Assembly: GCA_903875445.1 (NCBI GenBank)
Contig: CAIQWD010000113.1
Location: 1-64,000 of the forward strand
Origin: an uncultured delta proteobacterium
Lineage (GTDB): Bacteria > Desulfobacterota > Desulfobulbia > Desulfobulbales > Desulfocapsaceae
DNA length: 64,000 nucleotides
Direction: 5' to 3'
Shown: one piece after another, positions 1 to 7,775 of the stretch
Layout of the letters: the number at the start of each line of letters is the position of its first letter
Position numbering within the stretch: the stretch's first letter is position 1
The notes under the pieces: model-generated
The model's database searches: none
The model's input: the letters and a program-made list of their open reading frames with translations, nothing else
What the model was told of the DNA's origin: nothing
Position numbers and translations under genes: made by a program

Positions 1-34
1 GTGTCGCGGGGGGAAATGCTGGTGATTGATCCAT
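1..34 (-). CDS. 5' end of an unidentified gene, cut by the window edge
   Basis: A minus-strand ATG at 34 is preceded at proper spacing by GGAGG (43-47 on the plus strand as CCTCC). Only eleven codons lie in the window (MDQSPAFPP...), so the product cannot be named. The start is supported only by the ribosome binding site and the open frame; it could be fortuitous. Confidence 0.35.
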   Translation of the reverse strand, partial: MDQSPAFPPAT

Positions 35-258
35 CGGTAATCCTCCATTGGTTATAAGAAGGGTACCGATTGTAGCAGATCAATTTTTTGGCGTCATGGC
101 AGGCTTGCCGAAAGGACACGATCAATGACCTTTCATACCGAATTTCTAGCGACAAACGTTAATCCGTTTTTTTATTCGTGCAAGAGGTTCGTCACGGGAA
201 GAGAATATCGAAGGTCAAAACAGGGACACCTTCTACAATGCATTTGGTATGATGGCTA

Positions 259-307
259 TTGACTTTTCTCCCTCTTTAGCATTACAATAAACTCTCAAAT
301 TGAGAGT
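259..307 (+). promoter_or_regulatory. Promoter and 17-bp palindromic operator upstream of tatA
   Basis: TTGACT (259-264) and TACAAT (283-288) with an 18-base spacer look like a sigma-70 promoter. Directly after the -10 box lies the perfect palindrome ACTCTCAAATTGAGAGT (291-307), covering the expected transcription start, where a repressor would block initiation. The sequence match is seen; function is inferred. Confidence 0.45.
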
Positions 308-359
308 GACGTATTACGGCAAAACCATCTTCACACTACACACCAAAGGGGAACCGCCC

Positions 360-569
360 ATGTTTTCTGGAATTTTCCAACCTATGCATTTGATCGTTAT
401 CCTGGGTATCGTGCTGATTATCTTTGGCCCGGGCAAACTGCCGGAACTCGGTGAGGGCCTTGCGAAGGGCATTAAGTCTTTTAAGGCGGGGATTAAGGAC
501 TTAAAGGACGAAACCAAGGACGCCAATGTAGCTCAGCTCGAAGGCAAGGAAGAAAAAAAGACTGCATAA
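360..569 (+). CDS. tatA: Sec-independent protein translocase TatA/E family protein
   Basis: Small single-span membrane protein of 69 residues that would form the pore of the twin-arginine translocase for folded, cofactor-bearing periplasmic proteins. The N-terminal hydrophobic helix (about residues 8-22, [22 protein letters not shown]) contains the diagnostic [10 protein letters not shown] hinge. It is followed by an amphipathic helix and a charged Lys/Glu tail, as in the family. The frame is open further upstream to 300, but the ATG at 360 starts exactly at the conserved TatA N-terminus. No tatB or tatC is adjacent, so it is a stand-alone tatA. Likely controlled by the palindrome-bearing promoter just upstream. 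Confidence 0.9.
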   Translation: MFSGIFQPMHLIVILGIVLIIFGPGKLPELGEGLAKGIKSFKAGIKDLKDETKDANVAQLEGKEEKKTA

Positions 570-652
570 CACAGTTCGTCATCTTGGAAGCCTGACCTTT
601 CGGTGGTTTCTGCAACGAGTACTTTGTAAAAATATCGTTGCCGGCGAACTGT

Positions 653-1315
653 TTAATCAGATGAATTTAATGGTTGGGTGTTTCTGTAGTAACGGATTGC
701 CTTCTCGGTAATTTTCTCGATGAAGTCACTCTTTGCCCGCGTGTAATCCACCCGATCACCCAGATGCACGCCCAAGAGTTTCTCTTTAAGGTCGGCATAT
801 TTCCGTGCGATATCTGGATGTTCAATGAGGTAGTCTCGAAAGAGGAGTCTGTCCCAGTGCTCGAATTCGGCCTCAACCATGTGAAGATGGTGGGTTCTCT
901 TCCCGTTCTTATCCCGTTTGATAAACCATGCATAGAATGGCGGCGTATCATCTCCCCATGACGGACGCCAAAAATAGTCATACCCTTGTGCTTCGAGAAG
1001 CGGTGCAATTATCTCCCTAGTCTTGTCGAGGCTCGTTACCTCGACCAAAATGTCCACAATAGGCTTTGCCGACAGCCCAGGAACAGCTGTGCTGCCAAAA
1101 TGCTCAATTCTCTTGATTAAATGAGCAGGCAGGCAGGACAGCAGATGAAGCCGTTCCTGTTCAAAAACCTTCGGCCAGAGAGGATCGTATGGCACGACGG
1201 TCACCTCCTCCTTCACTACACGGGCAATTTTCTCTTCAAGAGTTTCCATTGGTTTCTGCTTGTAGCCCATCCTTTTTTTCACTACATTTTGTAATACGCT
1301 ACTGAAGGAAAACAA
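653..1315 (-). CDS. GrpB-like nucleotidyltransferase fold protein (UPF0157)
   Basis: The region from about residue 38 (VVPYDPLWPKVFEQE) through HFGSTAVPGLSAKPIVDILVEV is the signature of the GrpB/UPF0157 family, which has a nucleotidyltransferase-like fold. The GSTAVPGL...KPIVDI part corresponds to the G-S-x13-D-x-D-type active site segment. The family is often found alone or fused to CoaE, and its substrate is not established. The start is uncertain: the methionine at about residue 23 (METLEEK) would also fit, because the first 22 residues are not part of the conserved domain. It is convergent with tatA and shows no operon partner. Confidence 0.8.
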   Translation of the reverse strand: MFSFSSVLQNVVKKRMGYKQKPMETLEEKIARVVKEEVTVVPYDPLWPKVFEQERLHLLSCLPAHLIKRIEHFGSTAVPGLSAKPIVDILVEVTSLDKTREIIAPLLEAQGYDYFWRPSWGDDTPPFYAWFIKRDKNGKRTHHLHMVEAEFEHWDRLLFRDYLIEHPDIARKYADLKEKLLGVHLGDRVDYTRAKSDFIEKITEKAIRYYRNTQPLNSSD

Positions 1316-1369
1316 ACAACGTAGATTCTACGTATTCGGGCTCCGTCATGGTTAAAAACCACGCGAGCA

Positions 1370-2119
1370 TTACAACGACAGAGTTTCGCCATTTTCGGGG
1401 ATTAATAACCGCGATGGTGCTATGCCGGCGCTGTCCGCGGCCTTACGGAGCATTATGCGGCTGACCGTACAGTGATCGAGTGCCTCCATGTGCACGGCGA
1501 CAACCACGGCATCCGCGCCGGCATTAAATGCAGTGAGAGTCTGCTCTGCATCCATGATGATCGGAGCAAAACCGGGAAGGATTGCTCCGCCCGAATGGGT
1601 AATAATAATGTCCGGTTTATGCATCTTAATCGCCTCCGCTACCTCCTCGCACCAGATGCTGTCGCCGACCCAGTAGATGGTTGGTTCGCCGGCGGCTTGG
1701 AGAACAAACCCGGAGATATTGCCAAGGCGCTCAAGGATTTTACCGCTGCCGTGTTTGCCGCCGGTTCGGGTGAGGGAAATCCCCTCCCATAGGCAAGATG
1801 AGTGGGCGGCGGTGACCCGTGCAAAACCTTTCTCCTGCAAAACGACCGTGTCCTCCGGCTGGCAGAAGATCGGCATATCCTTGGGGAGGTTGAGAACGGC
1901 GGCCTCGTCGAAATGATCGGGATGCAAGTGGCTGATGACGGTCATTTCCACACCTTCGAGGATCTTTTCGATAGCCACCGGCAGTTCAACTGTCGGATTG
2001 GCGGCAATCCCGGCAAAGGATCGGAAGGCTCCGACTGTCGACAGCATCGGATCGGTGAGAAGGGTTCGTCCCGCATAGGTAATTTTCATTGTGGCATTAC
2101 GGATCAGTTGGATTTTCAT
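1370..2119 (-). CDS. MBL-fold metal-dependent hydrolase (UlaG/YtnP-like)
   Basis: Metallo-beta-lactamase-fold protein of about 249 residues. The metal-binding motif SHLHPDHFD (HxHxDH) is intact, and further metal ligands are likely in HSSC, GDSIW and THSGG. The N-terminus (MKIQLIRNATMKITYAGRTLLTDPML) is typical of the UlaG-like branch of small-substrate hydrolases, so a phosphodiester or lactone substrate is possible but not shown. The ATG at 2119 is preferred over the one at 2137 because GAGGAACCT lies directly before it. The next gene upstream (PNPOx-like) runs in the same direction about 50 bases away, so the two may be cotranscribed. Confidence 0.8.
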   Translation of the reverse strand: MKIQLIRNATMKITYAGRTLLTDPMLSTVGAFRSFAGIAANPTVELPVAIEKILEGVEMTVISHLHPDHFDEAAVLNLPKDMPIFCQPEDTVVLQEKGFARVTAAHSSCLWEGISLTRTGGKHGSGKILERLGNISGFVLQAAGEPTIYWVGDSIWCEEVAEAIKMHKPDIIITHSGGAILPGFAPIIMDAEQTLTAFNAGADAVVVAVHMEALDHCTVSRIMLRKAADSAGIAPSRLLIPENGETLSL

Positions 2120-2167
2120 AGGTTCCTCTTTTTGCATGTTGTCGGTATCTCGAAAGATTATGTGGCG

Positions 2168-2590
2168 TTATTTGATTTCAAAATTTTCCGATTTAAAATC
2201 GCTGTAATATCTGGCGCTTTGAGCAGTAAATTTGAGCACGCAATAATCCGGATCTGTTACGCCTTTGGGATAATACATTTCGTCGCCGTCTTTCCATATC
2301 ATTTCCTTTGATATGTGATCCTGTAATACTTCCATTGTTCCCTTGAGCATAACGCCTTTAAAAAACCGTTGATTAAAAAAATATACGCAGGCTTTCGGGT
2401 TGTTAGCGTATTGTTTTACCCGCATCGAGGATGTATTGGTCGTAAAATAGAGGTATTTTATGCCTTCCCGTCGGCGCGGAGGGAGCATGGCTTTTGCGTT
2501 AGGGAAGTCATTTTCGTCTACAGACCCGACAATAGAGACGGTCACTTTATCAATGATATTGCCGATAGTTTTTTCTGGATCTCGCATCAT
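2168..2590 (-). CDS. Pyridoxamine 5'-phosphate oxidase-like flavoprotein
   Basis: Protein of 140 residues with the split-barrel fold of the general stress protein 26/PNPOx-like family. The segments VSIVGSVDENDFPNAKAML, YLYFTTNTSSMRVKQYANNPKACVYFF and FKGVMLKGTMEVL match the FMN-binding family pattern. The family binds FMN or haem-like cofactors and its members reduce small molecules; the substrate here is unknown. The start at the ATG pair at 2590 is chosen because GGAG precedes it; the ATG at 2608 lacks a ribosome binding site. It is divergent from the AraC regulator at 2750, which may control it. Confidence 0.8.
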   Translation of the reverse strand: MMRDPEKTIGNIIDKVTVSIVGSVDENDFPNAKAMLPPRRREGIKYLYFTTNTSSMRVKQYANNPKACVYFFNQRFFKGVMLKGTMEVLQDHISKEMIWKDGDEMYYPKGVTDPDYCVLKFTAQSARYYSDFKSENFEIK

Positions 2591-2749
2591 TTTTTCTCCT
2601 TTGTGCACATAACACCAGCTTCGACTGTTTGCATTGTTACTCTCAGACTACCATATCAGCTTTTCGCGCTCAGCCAAGTGGCGGTATTGACAAAAAAGAG
2701 GTGATATCGGACAATGGGGGATTCACCGATCTTTTTCTCTGGAGGGAGT

Positions 2750-3736
2750 ATGTTCAACGTTGCCCTGCTTGCCGTGCAGAACTGCATGTATTCAAGTCTT
2801 ACCGGCCCTTTTGATGTTTTTTCGGTTGCCGCAGGCCAGGCGGAGCAATTGGCAGAACAGCCGGGGAGTCCGTTATTTCACCCGATAATTGTTGGCCCGG
2901 ATGGCCGAGAAATCCGTGCTTTTAACGGCATGCCCATTCCACTCGGGGCCACCTTTGCCGCGGCCACCGTTTATGATATCGTACTCGTGCCGGTCATTTT
3001 CGGGGATCTGGCGGCAATCCTCGCCGACCGGGAGACAATCAACTGGTTGGACCACCAGGGAAGGATGGGAGCCTGTCTCTGTTCGGCCTGCGCCGGATCT
3101 TTTCTGATTGCCGAAACCGGGCGTCTGAACGGCAGAACGGCAACCACCCACTGGAATCTTGCCGACAGCTTTGCCAAACGTTTTCCCCAGGTCATTTTAA
3201 AGCGGGAGAAAATGCTCGTCGATGAAGGGGATTGCATTACCGCGGGCGGCGTTTCTGCCTATCTGGATCTTGCCCTCTACCTGACTGCCCGTTTCGGCTC
3301 CCCGGAACTTGCAGCCCTGCTGTCGAAAATGCTCCTGATCGATCCTGCCCGCCGCCTGCAGTCGCCTTATCAGGCATCGGTTTTCAACAAAAAACATGGC
3401 GATCAGGCGGTATTGCACATTCAAAACCGGCTTGAGGAAGATCCCGGTCGACTGCAAGGCATTGCCGACCTGGCGAAAAAGGCCGGGCTCGGCGAACGGA
3501 CCTTGATGCGCCGGTTCAAGAAGGCGACGGGTGACAGCCCCCTGGAATACCTGCAGCGATTGCGCATCGAAACGGCGCGAAAGCTGTTGGAGACAAGTAT
3601 CGAGAGCGTTGAGGAAATCACCGTGCGGGCAGGCTATGCGGACGTTAGTTCTTTCCGGAAACTCTTTAAAAGGCATACCGGTCTTTCCCCTTCGGCCTAT
3701 AGGAAAAGATTTGCATGTCGTCTGCCTATGTTCTAA
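2750..3736 (+). CDS. GlxA-family AraC/XylS transcriptional regulator with DJ-1/PfpI domain
   Basis: Predicted cytoplasmic transcription factor of 328 residues. The N-terminal DJ-1/PfpI-like domain (about 1-190) carries the degenerate nucleophile elbow CSACAGSFLIAETG. The C-terminal AraC domain (about 210-325) has two helix-turn-helix units, including LAKKAGLGERTLMRRFKKATGDSPLEY and the closing motif AGYADVSSFRKLFKRHTGLSPSAYRKRF. GlxA-type regulators often control amine or amino-acid catabolism, but the ligand cannot be read from the sequence. The ATG at 2750 has GGAGGG at good spacing; the frame is open upstream to 2714. It is divergent from the PNPOx-like and MBL genes, the plausible targets. 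Confidence 0.88.
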   Translation: MFNVALLAVQNCMYSSLTGPFDVFSVAAGQAEQLAEQPGSPLFHPIIVGPDGREIRAFNGMPIPLGATFAAATVYDIVLVPVIFGDLAAILADRETINWLDHQGRMGACLCSACAGSFLIAETGRLNGRTATTHWNLADSFAKRFPQVILKREKMLVDEGDCITAGGVSAYLDLALYLTARFGSPELAALLSKMLLIDPARRLQSPYQASVFNKKHGDQAVLHIQNRLEEDPGRLQGIADLAKKAGLGERTLMRRFKKATGDSPLEYLQRLRIETARKLLETSIESVEEITVRAGYADVSSFRKLFKRHTGLSPSAYRKRFACRLPMF

Positions 3737-3737
3737 G

Positions 3738-3830
3738 GTCTTTCATCGACCTCACCCACAAAAGGAAACAGATAAAGGCGCAGTGACTTCCATGCGACGA
3801 TTTTTAACCAATGCGGGGGTAACAAGATGA
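3738..3830 (+). pseudogene. hicA: C-terminal remnant of a HicA toxin
   Basis: A stretch of 30 codons starting immediately after the stop of the AraC regulator reads VFHRPHPQKETDKGAV then TSMRRFLTNAGVTR and a stop. This resembles the C-terminal strand and helix of HicA mRNA interferases. The stop TGA overlaps the hicB start (ATGA), as in intact hicAB operons. The N-terminal half, including the catalytic histidine region, is absent, so no functional toxin can be made from this locus. The identification rests on pattern memory only. Confidence 0.55.
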
Positions 3831-4165
3831 TGGAATATAAAGGGTATATTGGAATAGTTGAGTATGATGATAAAGCAAAGATATTCCATGGGGATATAAT
3901 TAATACCCGGGATGTTATCACCTTTCAGGGAAAATCTGTTGATGAGATTGAAATGGCCTTTAGGGAGTCGATTGATGATTATCTGTCGTGGTGCGAACAA
4001 GATGGAGTGAATCCGGAAAAACCCTATTCCGGGAAATTTAATCTGCGATTATCTCCTGAACTGCATAAGGATGTTGCGGTAACTGCCAAAAAGCTAAAGC
4101 TGTCGATCAATTCATTTGTAGAAAAAGCGTTGCTGGATGAAATCAATGTGCATAAGGCAATGTAA
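3827..4165 (+). CDS. hicB: HicB-family antitoxin
   Basis: Protein of 112 residues with the HicB arrangement. A partial RNase H-like fold occupies about residues 1-60 (YKGYIGIVEYDDKAKIFHGDIINTRDVITFQG, then MAFRESIDDYLSWC). A ribbon-helix-helix DNA-binding domain follows at about 65-110 (GKFNLRLSPELHKDVAVTAKKLKLSINSFVEKAL). HicB neutralises HicA and represses its own operon. Here the partner is reduced to a stump just upstream, so the antitoxin is orphaned and may persist as a repressor or by protecting against related toxins. A second ATG directly follows the first; either may be used. Confidence 0.85.
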   Translation: MMEYKGYIGIVEYDDKAKIFHGDIINTRDVITFQGKSVDEIEMAFRESIDDYLSWCEQDGVNPEKPYSGKFNLRLSPELHKDVAVTAKKLKLSINSFVEKALLDEINVHKAM

Positions 4166-4195
4166 GAAAAAACAATCCATGACCATGAGGAAAAC

Positions 4196-5212
4196 ATGCA
4201 TATTCTTGTAACCGGCGGGGCGGGCTATATCGGCAGTCATACCTGTCTTACTCTTCTCGACTGCGGCTATCAGGTGACGGTGGTTGATAACCTGTCGAAT
4301 TCCAGCCGCGAGTCCCTGCGCCGGGTCGAGGAGCTGACCGGTAAAAAACTCGCCTTTTTTGAGGTGGACCTGCTCGATAGGGCAGCTCTTGCCGGGGTGT
4401 TTGCTCAGTGCGAGAAGATCGACGCGGTCATCCACTTCGCCGGTAAGAAGGCGGTCGGCGAATCAGTCGAGAAACCCTTGCTCTACTATAATAATAATAT
4501 TACCGGCACCCTCATTCTCTGCGAGACCATGGCTGAGCACGGTGTCAAGAACATCATCTTCAGTTCTTCGGCAACGGTCTACGGCGATCCGGCGTCGGTG
4601 CCGATCACCGAGGATTTCCCCCTCTCCTGTACCAACCCCTACGGTCGGACTAAGCTCATGGTCGAAGAGATTCTTCGCGATGTGCACCGTGCCGACGGCG
4701 AGTGGAATGTCTGCCTGCTGCGCTATTTCAATCCGGTAGGCGCCCATAAAAGCGGCCGGATCGGCGAGGACCCGGGCGGCATTCCCAATAACCTCGTGCC
4801 CTATATTACCCAGGTTGCCGTCGGCAAGCTGACCAAGCTTTCGGTCTTTGGCAGCGATTACCCGACGCCGGACGGCACCGGGGTGCGCGACTACATCCAC
4901 GTTGTCGATCTCGCCGCAGGCCACGTCAAAGCCCTTGATAAACTGGCGCAGCGACCCGGGGTGGTGGCCTACAATCTCGGCACCGGCAGGGGCTACAGCG
5001 TTCTTGAGATGGTCCGCGCCTTTGCCGAGGCCTGCGGCCGGGAAATCCCCTACCGCGTTGTCGACCGCCGCCCTGGCGACATTGCCGCCTGCTATGCCGA
5101 TCCGACCAAGGCTCTGCGGGAACTTGGCTGGCAAGCCGGATACGGCCTGGCGGAGATGTGCCGGGATAGCTGGCACTGGCAGAAGAACAATCCGCAGGGC
5201 TATTCATTATAG
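4196..5212 (+). CDS. galE: UDP-glucose 4-epimerase
   Basis: Extended short-chain dehydrogenase of 338 residues that would interconvert UDP-glucose and UDP-galactose using bound NAD. The Rossmann motif GGAGYIGSH is at residues 7-15, the catalytic region [10 protein letters not shown] with the YGRTK active-site tyrosine and lysine is at about 122-156, and [11 protein letters not shown] is intact. The length and C-terminal [26 protein letters not shown] are typical of GalE. GAGGAAAAC precedes the ATG. It stands alone, 31 bases after hicB, and supplies sugar nucleotides for surface polysaccharides or galactose use. Confidence 0.93.
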   Translation: MHILVTGGAGYIGSHTCLTLLDCGYQVTVVDNLSNSSRESLRRVEELTGKKLAFFEVDLLDRAALAGVFAQCEKIDAVIHFAGKKAVGESVEKPLLYYNNNITGTLILCETMAEHGVKNIIFSSSATVYGDPASVPITEDFPLSCTNPYGRTKLMVEEILRDVHRADGEWNVCLLRYFNPVGAHKSGRIGEDPGGIPNNLVPYITQVAVGKLTKLSVFGSDYPTPDGTGVRDYIHVVDLAAGHVKALDKLAQRPGVVAYNLGTGRGYSVLEMVRAFAEACGREIPYRVVDRRPGDIAACYADPTKALRELGWQAGYGLAEMCRDSWHWQKNNPQGYSL

Positions 5213-5347
5213 GAAGCCCCATCCTTTCAAACATGCATCCGGAGATATCGCGGGTGCATGTTCATTCCTTTTGAAAACCGCAACTACCGCCCCACACTGA
5301 GCCGTTGTAAAAAATAACATGGCCGAAGGCGTGCCTGGAACGGCATA

Positions 5348-5400
5348 AGGAGCCGTAAGGAAATAGTTATAAATGGTCTAGTTATTTCCTAACGGCTCCT
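5348..5400 (+). terminator. Long hairpin after galE
   Basis: The arms AGGAGCCGTAAGGAAATA (5348-5365) and TATTTCCTAACGGCTCCT (5383-5400) pair at 17 of 18 positions around a 17-base loop. There is no long T run, so it could be a weak terminator, a processing site or a member of a dispersed repeat family. Confidence 0.5.
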
Positions 5401-5559
5401 AAGTAAACCGGACTTGTTCCGGTGCCTTTTCCGTGTGGTAAGGAAATATCCCGCGTTGCGAATTCCTCCCCAAAAACAGGCAGAATAATCTCTTTATGGG
5501 TGCTGAGCCGACCACCCCAATGCCATCGTGGTTCGCTTGTCACCATCGGCCGGAAGTCT

Positions 5560-5589
5560 CACTATGTCGAGATTTTGTACGATATAGTG
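5560..5589. promoter_or_regulatory. Inverted repeat upstream of the hydrogenase operon
   Basis: The arms CACTATGTCG (5560-5569) and CGATATAGTG (5580-5589) match at 9 of 10 positions with a 10-base spacer. It sits about 170 bases before the maturation protease start and could bind a dimeric regulator. Function is inferred. Confidence 0.3.
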
Positions 5590-5757
5590 GCAGCTATGAA
5601 TTTTTTTTAACAAAACCTTAAAAATAAATGTGCTTAATATGCTAATAGTTTCGCAACGATGCCAACGGTGGTGCTTTTTATCGAAAAAACCGTCTTGCAC
5701 TTCTTTTTACCGAGTGTTATTTGTTCCAAAAAAATTACTGGAGGCACTTTTTGCACA

Positions 5758-6258
5758 ATGCGACCAAATGACAAGAATACGATGATTTTCGGCTGCGGCA
5801 ACCTCATCATGGGTGATGACGGCTTTGGTCCCGCCGTTATCGATCAATTACAGCAGCACTATGATCTCCCGGCCGATATCCAGGCGATTGACGCCGGAAC
5901 CGGTGTCCGTGAATACCTGTTTGACTATCTGCTGATGGAGGAGGGGCGACCGGAGAAAATCATCGTTCTCGATGCGGTGGATTTCGTAGGTCGCCGGCCG
6001 GGGGAGGTCTTTGAGATTTTGCCTGCCGAGATTCCGACCAAAAAGATCCACGATTTTTCCCTCCATCAGTTTCCAACGGTCAACCTGCTGCAGGAACTTG
6101 CCGACAACACCGGCATCAAGGTGCAGATCCTTGCCGCCCAGATCAAATTTATTCCCGAGGAGATTGCTCCGGGGCTGTCTCCCGTCATGACCGAAGCCGT
6201 TACAGCAACGTGCGAAAAACTCTCACAAATTCTTTCTTTCAGAAGCAAAACGAGGTGA
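5758..6258 (+). CDS. [NiFe] hydrogenase maturation endopeptidase
   Basis: Protein of 166 residues of the HyaD/HycI/FrcD peptidase family. It removes the C-terminal peptide of a hydrogenase large subunit after nickel insertion. The family hallmark GNLIMGDDGFG (about residues 13-23) includes the nickel-sensing Asp/Glu position. A further conserved segment, LDAVDF, is at about 72, and the HDFSLHQF region holds a histidine ligand. It is first in the operon that ends with MvhA, whose C-terminal extension beyond DPUxxCxxH is the obvious substrate. GGAGG lies 13 bases before the ATG at 5758; the frame is open to 5659 but the extra residues are not family-like. Confidence 0.88.
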   Translation: MRPNDKNTMIFGCGNLIMGDDGFGPAVIDQLQQHYDLPADIQAIDAGTGVREYLFDYLLMEEGRPEKIIVLDAVDFVGRRPGEVFEILPAEIPTKKIHDFSLHQFPTVNLLQELADNTGIKVQILAAQIKFIPEEIAPGLSPVMTEAVTATCEKLSQILSFRSKTR

Positions 6259-6264
6259 CCTTTT

Positions 6265-7716
6265 ATGATGTACGAATTTAAAGTCAGCGACCTTGCAGAA
6301 GAATTTGGGGTTCATCGAAACACCATAAGGAACTGGATCAATGCCGGCACCCTTTCCGCCAAGGAAGGTCCGGGCCGTAAGTACCTTATGAAGTTTCATG
6401 ATTACCAGAAACTCTGCGAAAAGTTTGGCCGTGAACCCCATGTCGGCCCGGCCAATAATGTCAGCGAGAAGGCTCTTGGTGCCTTGGAGGTGAGCGATGT
6501 AGCCCCGATGGAGGTCAATGGCCAAAAAAGTCAGATCGCCCTCGATCCGGCCTGGGCGGATGCCTGTCTCACCTGCGGCACCTGCGCCAGTGCCTGCCCG
6601 ATCTCCGGCATCGACGGCCTTGATCCGCGAAAGATCGTCCGCATGGCGGTACTCGGCATGGACGAGGAACTGGTCGCCTCGAATTGGCCCTGGAAGTGTA
6701 CCATGTGCGGCAAGTGCGAGGAAAGCTGTCCCGCCAATATTCAGATAACCGCCCTGATGCGGAAGATTCGTGGTTCCCGCAAACGGACCTTGGTTCCCGG
6801 TCCCATCCACAAGGGGGTCACCATGTGTCTTGAGCGCGGCAACAACCTGGGCATCCCGAAAGATGACTTCGTCTTTCTTTGCGAGGATCTTGGCCAGGAA
6901 CTGGCCGAGGAGAGCTGCCCCGGTTTCAAGACCCCCATCGATGTGCACGGGGCGCGGGTTCTGGTGACGATAAACTCGAAGGAACCTTTCGGCGAACCGG
7001 ACGACATGAAGTGGTGGTGGAAGATCTTCTATGCCGCCGGAGAATCGTGGACGATTTCCTCGGAATATTGGGAGGGAGTCAACTGGGGACTGTTCTCCGG
7101 TGACGATGAGGCAATGAAGACCGTGGTCGGCCGGATCGTCGACAACATGCGGAGGCTGAACTGCAAGGTTCTCCTCCTCCCTGAGTGAGGCCACGCCTAT
7201 TTCGCAACCCGGTCCGGGTTGAACAGGTGGTACCCCGAAGCACTCAATGAATTCAAGATAGTAACCGTTTTCGATCTGCTCCTTGAATATATCACTGAAG
7301 GAAAGATCCAGCTCGATAAAGAAGTTCATAAGATGGCCGTAGCCTATCATGATCCCTGCAACTACGGACGTAAATCCCTCAAAGCCTTCGGCCAGGCCTA
7401 TTTCGAAGAAGGACGGGCCGTTGCCAAGGCCTGCTGCGATGATGTCCGCGAACTGAATCCCAACCGCAAAGGGGCCTACTGCTGTGGCGCCGGCGGCGGG
7501 GCCTGGGCTATGCCGTTTTCCGACGAACGAGTTTTTTATGGGCGGATCAAGGCCCGACAGATTTCCGAATCCGGGGCGAAATTGGTTATTGCTCCCTGCC
7601 ATAACTGCCGCGATCAGCTGATGAAGTCCCTCAATAAGGAATATGATCTGGACATTGAGGTAAAGTATATCTGGGAGCTCGTCGCCGATTCCCTCATTTT
7701 ACCGAATAAGCAATAA
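6265..7716 (+). CDS. HTH-HdrC/HdrB-type fusion, selenoprotein (Sec at TGA 7186)
   Basis: Read through an in-frame TGA at 7186-7188 (residue 308), this is one 483-residue protein. Residues 1-60 form a MerR/excisionase-type helix-turn-helix (VSDLAEEFGVHRNTIRNWINAGTL). Residues 95-165 hold two [4Fe-4S] motifs (C101, C104, C107, C111 and C145, C148, C151, C155) as in HdrC. The C-terminal half is an HdrB/HdrD-type CCG domain with C365, C406-C407 and C445/C448. The TGA falls in LLPE-U-GHAYFATRSG, where relatives carry cysteine. Frame and homology continue unbroken after the TGA up to TAA at 7716. It should pass electrons between HdrA and the CCG-domain active site. The HTH fusion is unusual and may be regulatory or a structural relic. 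Confidence 0.85.
7205..7221 (+). promoter_or_regulatory. SECIS-like hairpin for the HdrC/B fusion
   Basis: CAACCC (7205-7210) pairs with GGGTTG (7216-7221) around the five-base loop GGTCC. The loop begins 23 bases after the TGA. A GGU-bearing apical loop at this distance fits bacterial SECIS elements such as that of fdhF. The hairpin lies within the coding frame, as in other bacteria. Confidence 0.65.
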
Positions 7717-7775
7717 TCTCAATATCCTGTGGTAGTTAAGGGATATTGCTACATAAACAAGAGGAGACACCTATC

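Larger units (their letters stand above)
5213..5757. other. Intergenic region between galE and the Hdr/Mvh operon
   Basis: No convincing gene is seen in these 545 bases. The region holds two hairpins, listed separately (5348-5400 and 5560-5589), and an AT-rich stretch at 5598-5660 suitable for the promoter of the downstream hydrogenase operon. No clear -35/-10 pair could be assigned. Confidence 0.6.

Noticed and set aside
571-652. Inverted repeat ACAGTTCG/CGAACTGT between tatA and the GrpB-like gene
   Set aside because: The 8-base arms are about 65 bases apart with no T run, too weak to call a terminator.
5422-5610. Small ORF in the galE-hydrogenase gap
   Set aside because: No ribosome binding site, no recognisable motif, and it overlaps the inverted repeat at 5560-5589.
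6223-7602. A 459-codon minus-strand frame opposite the HdrC/B gene
   Set aside because: Antisense shadow; the plus strand carries iron-sulfur motifs and the Sec codon.
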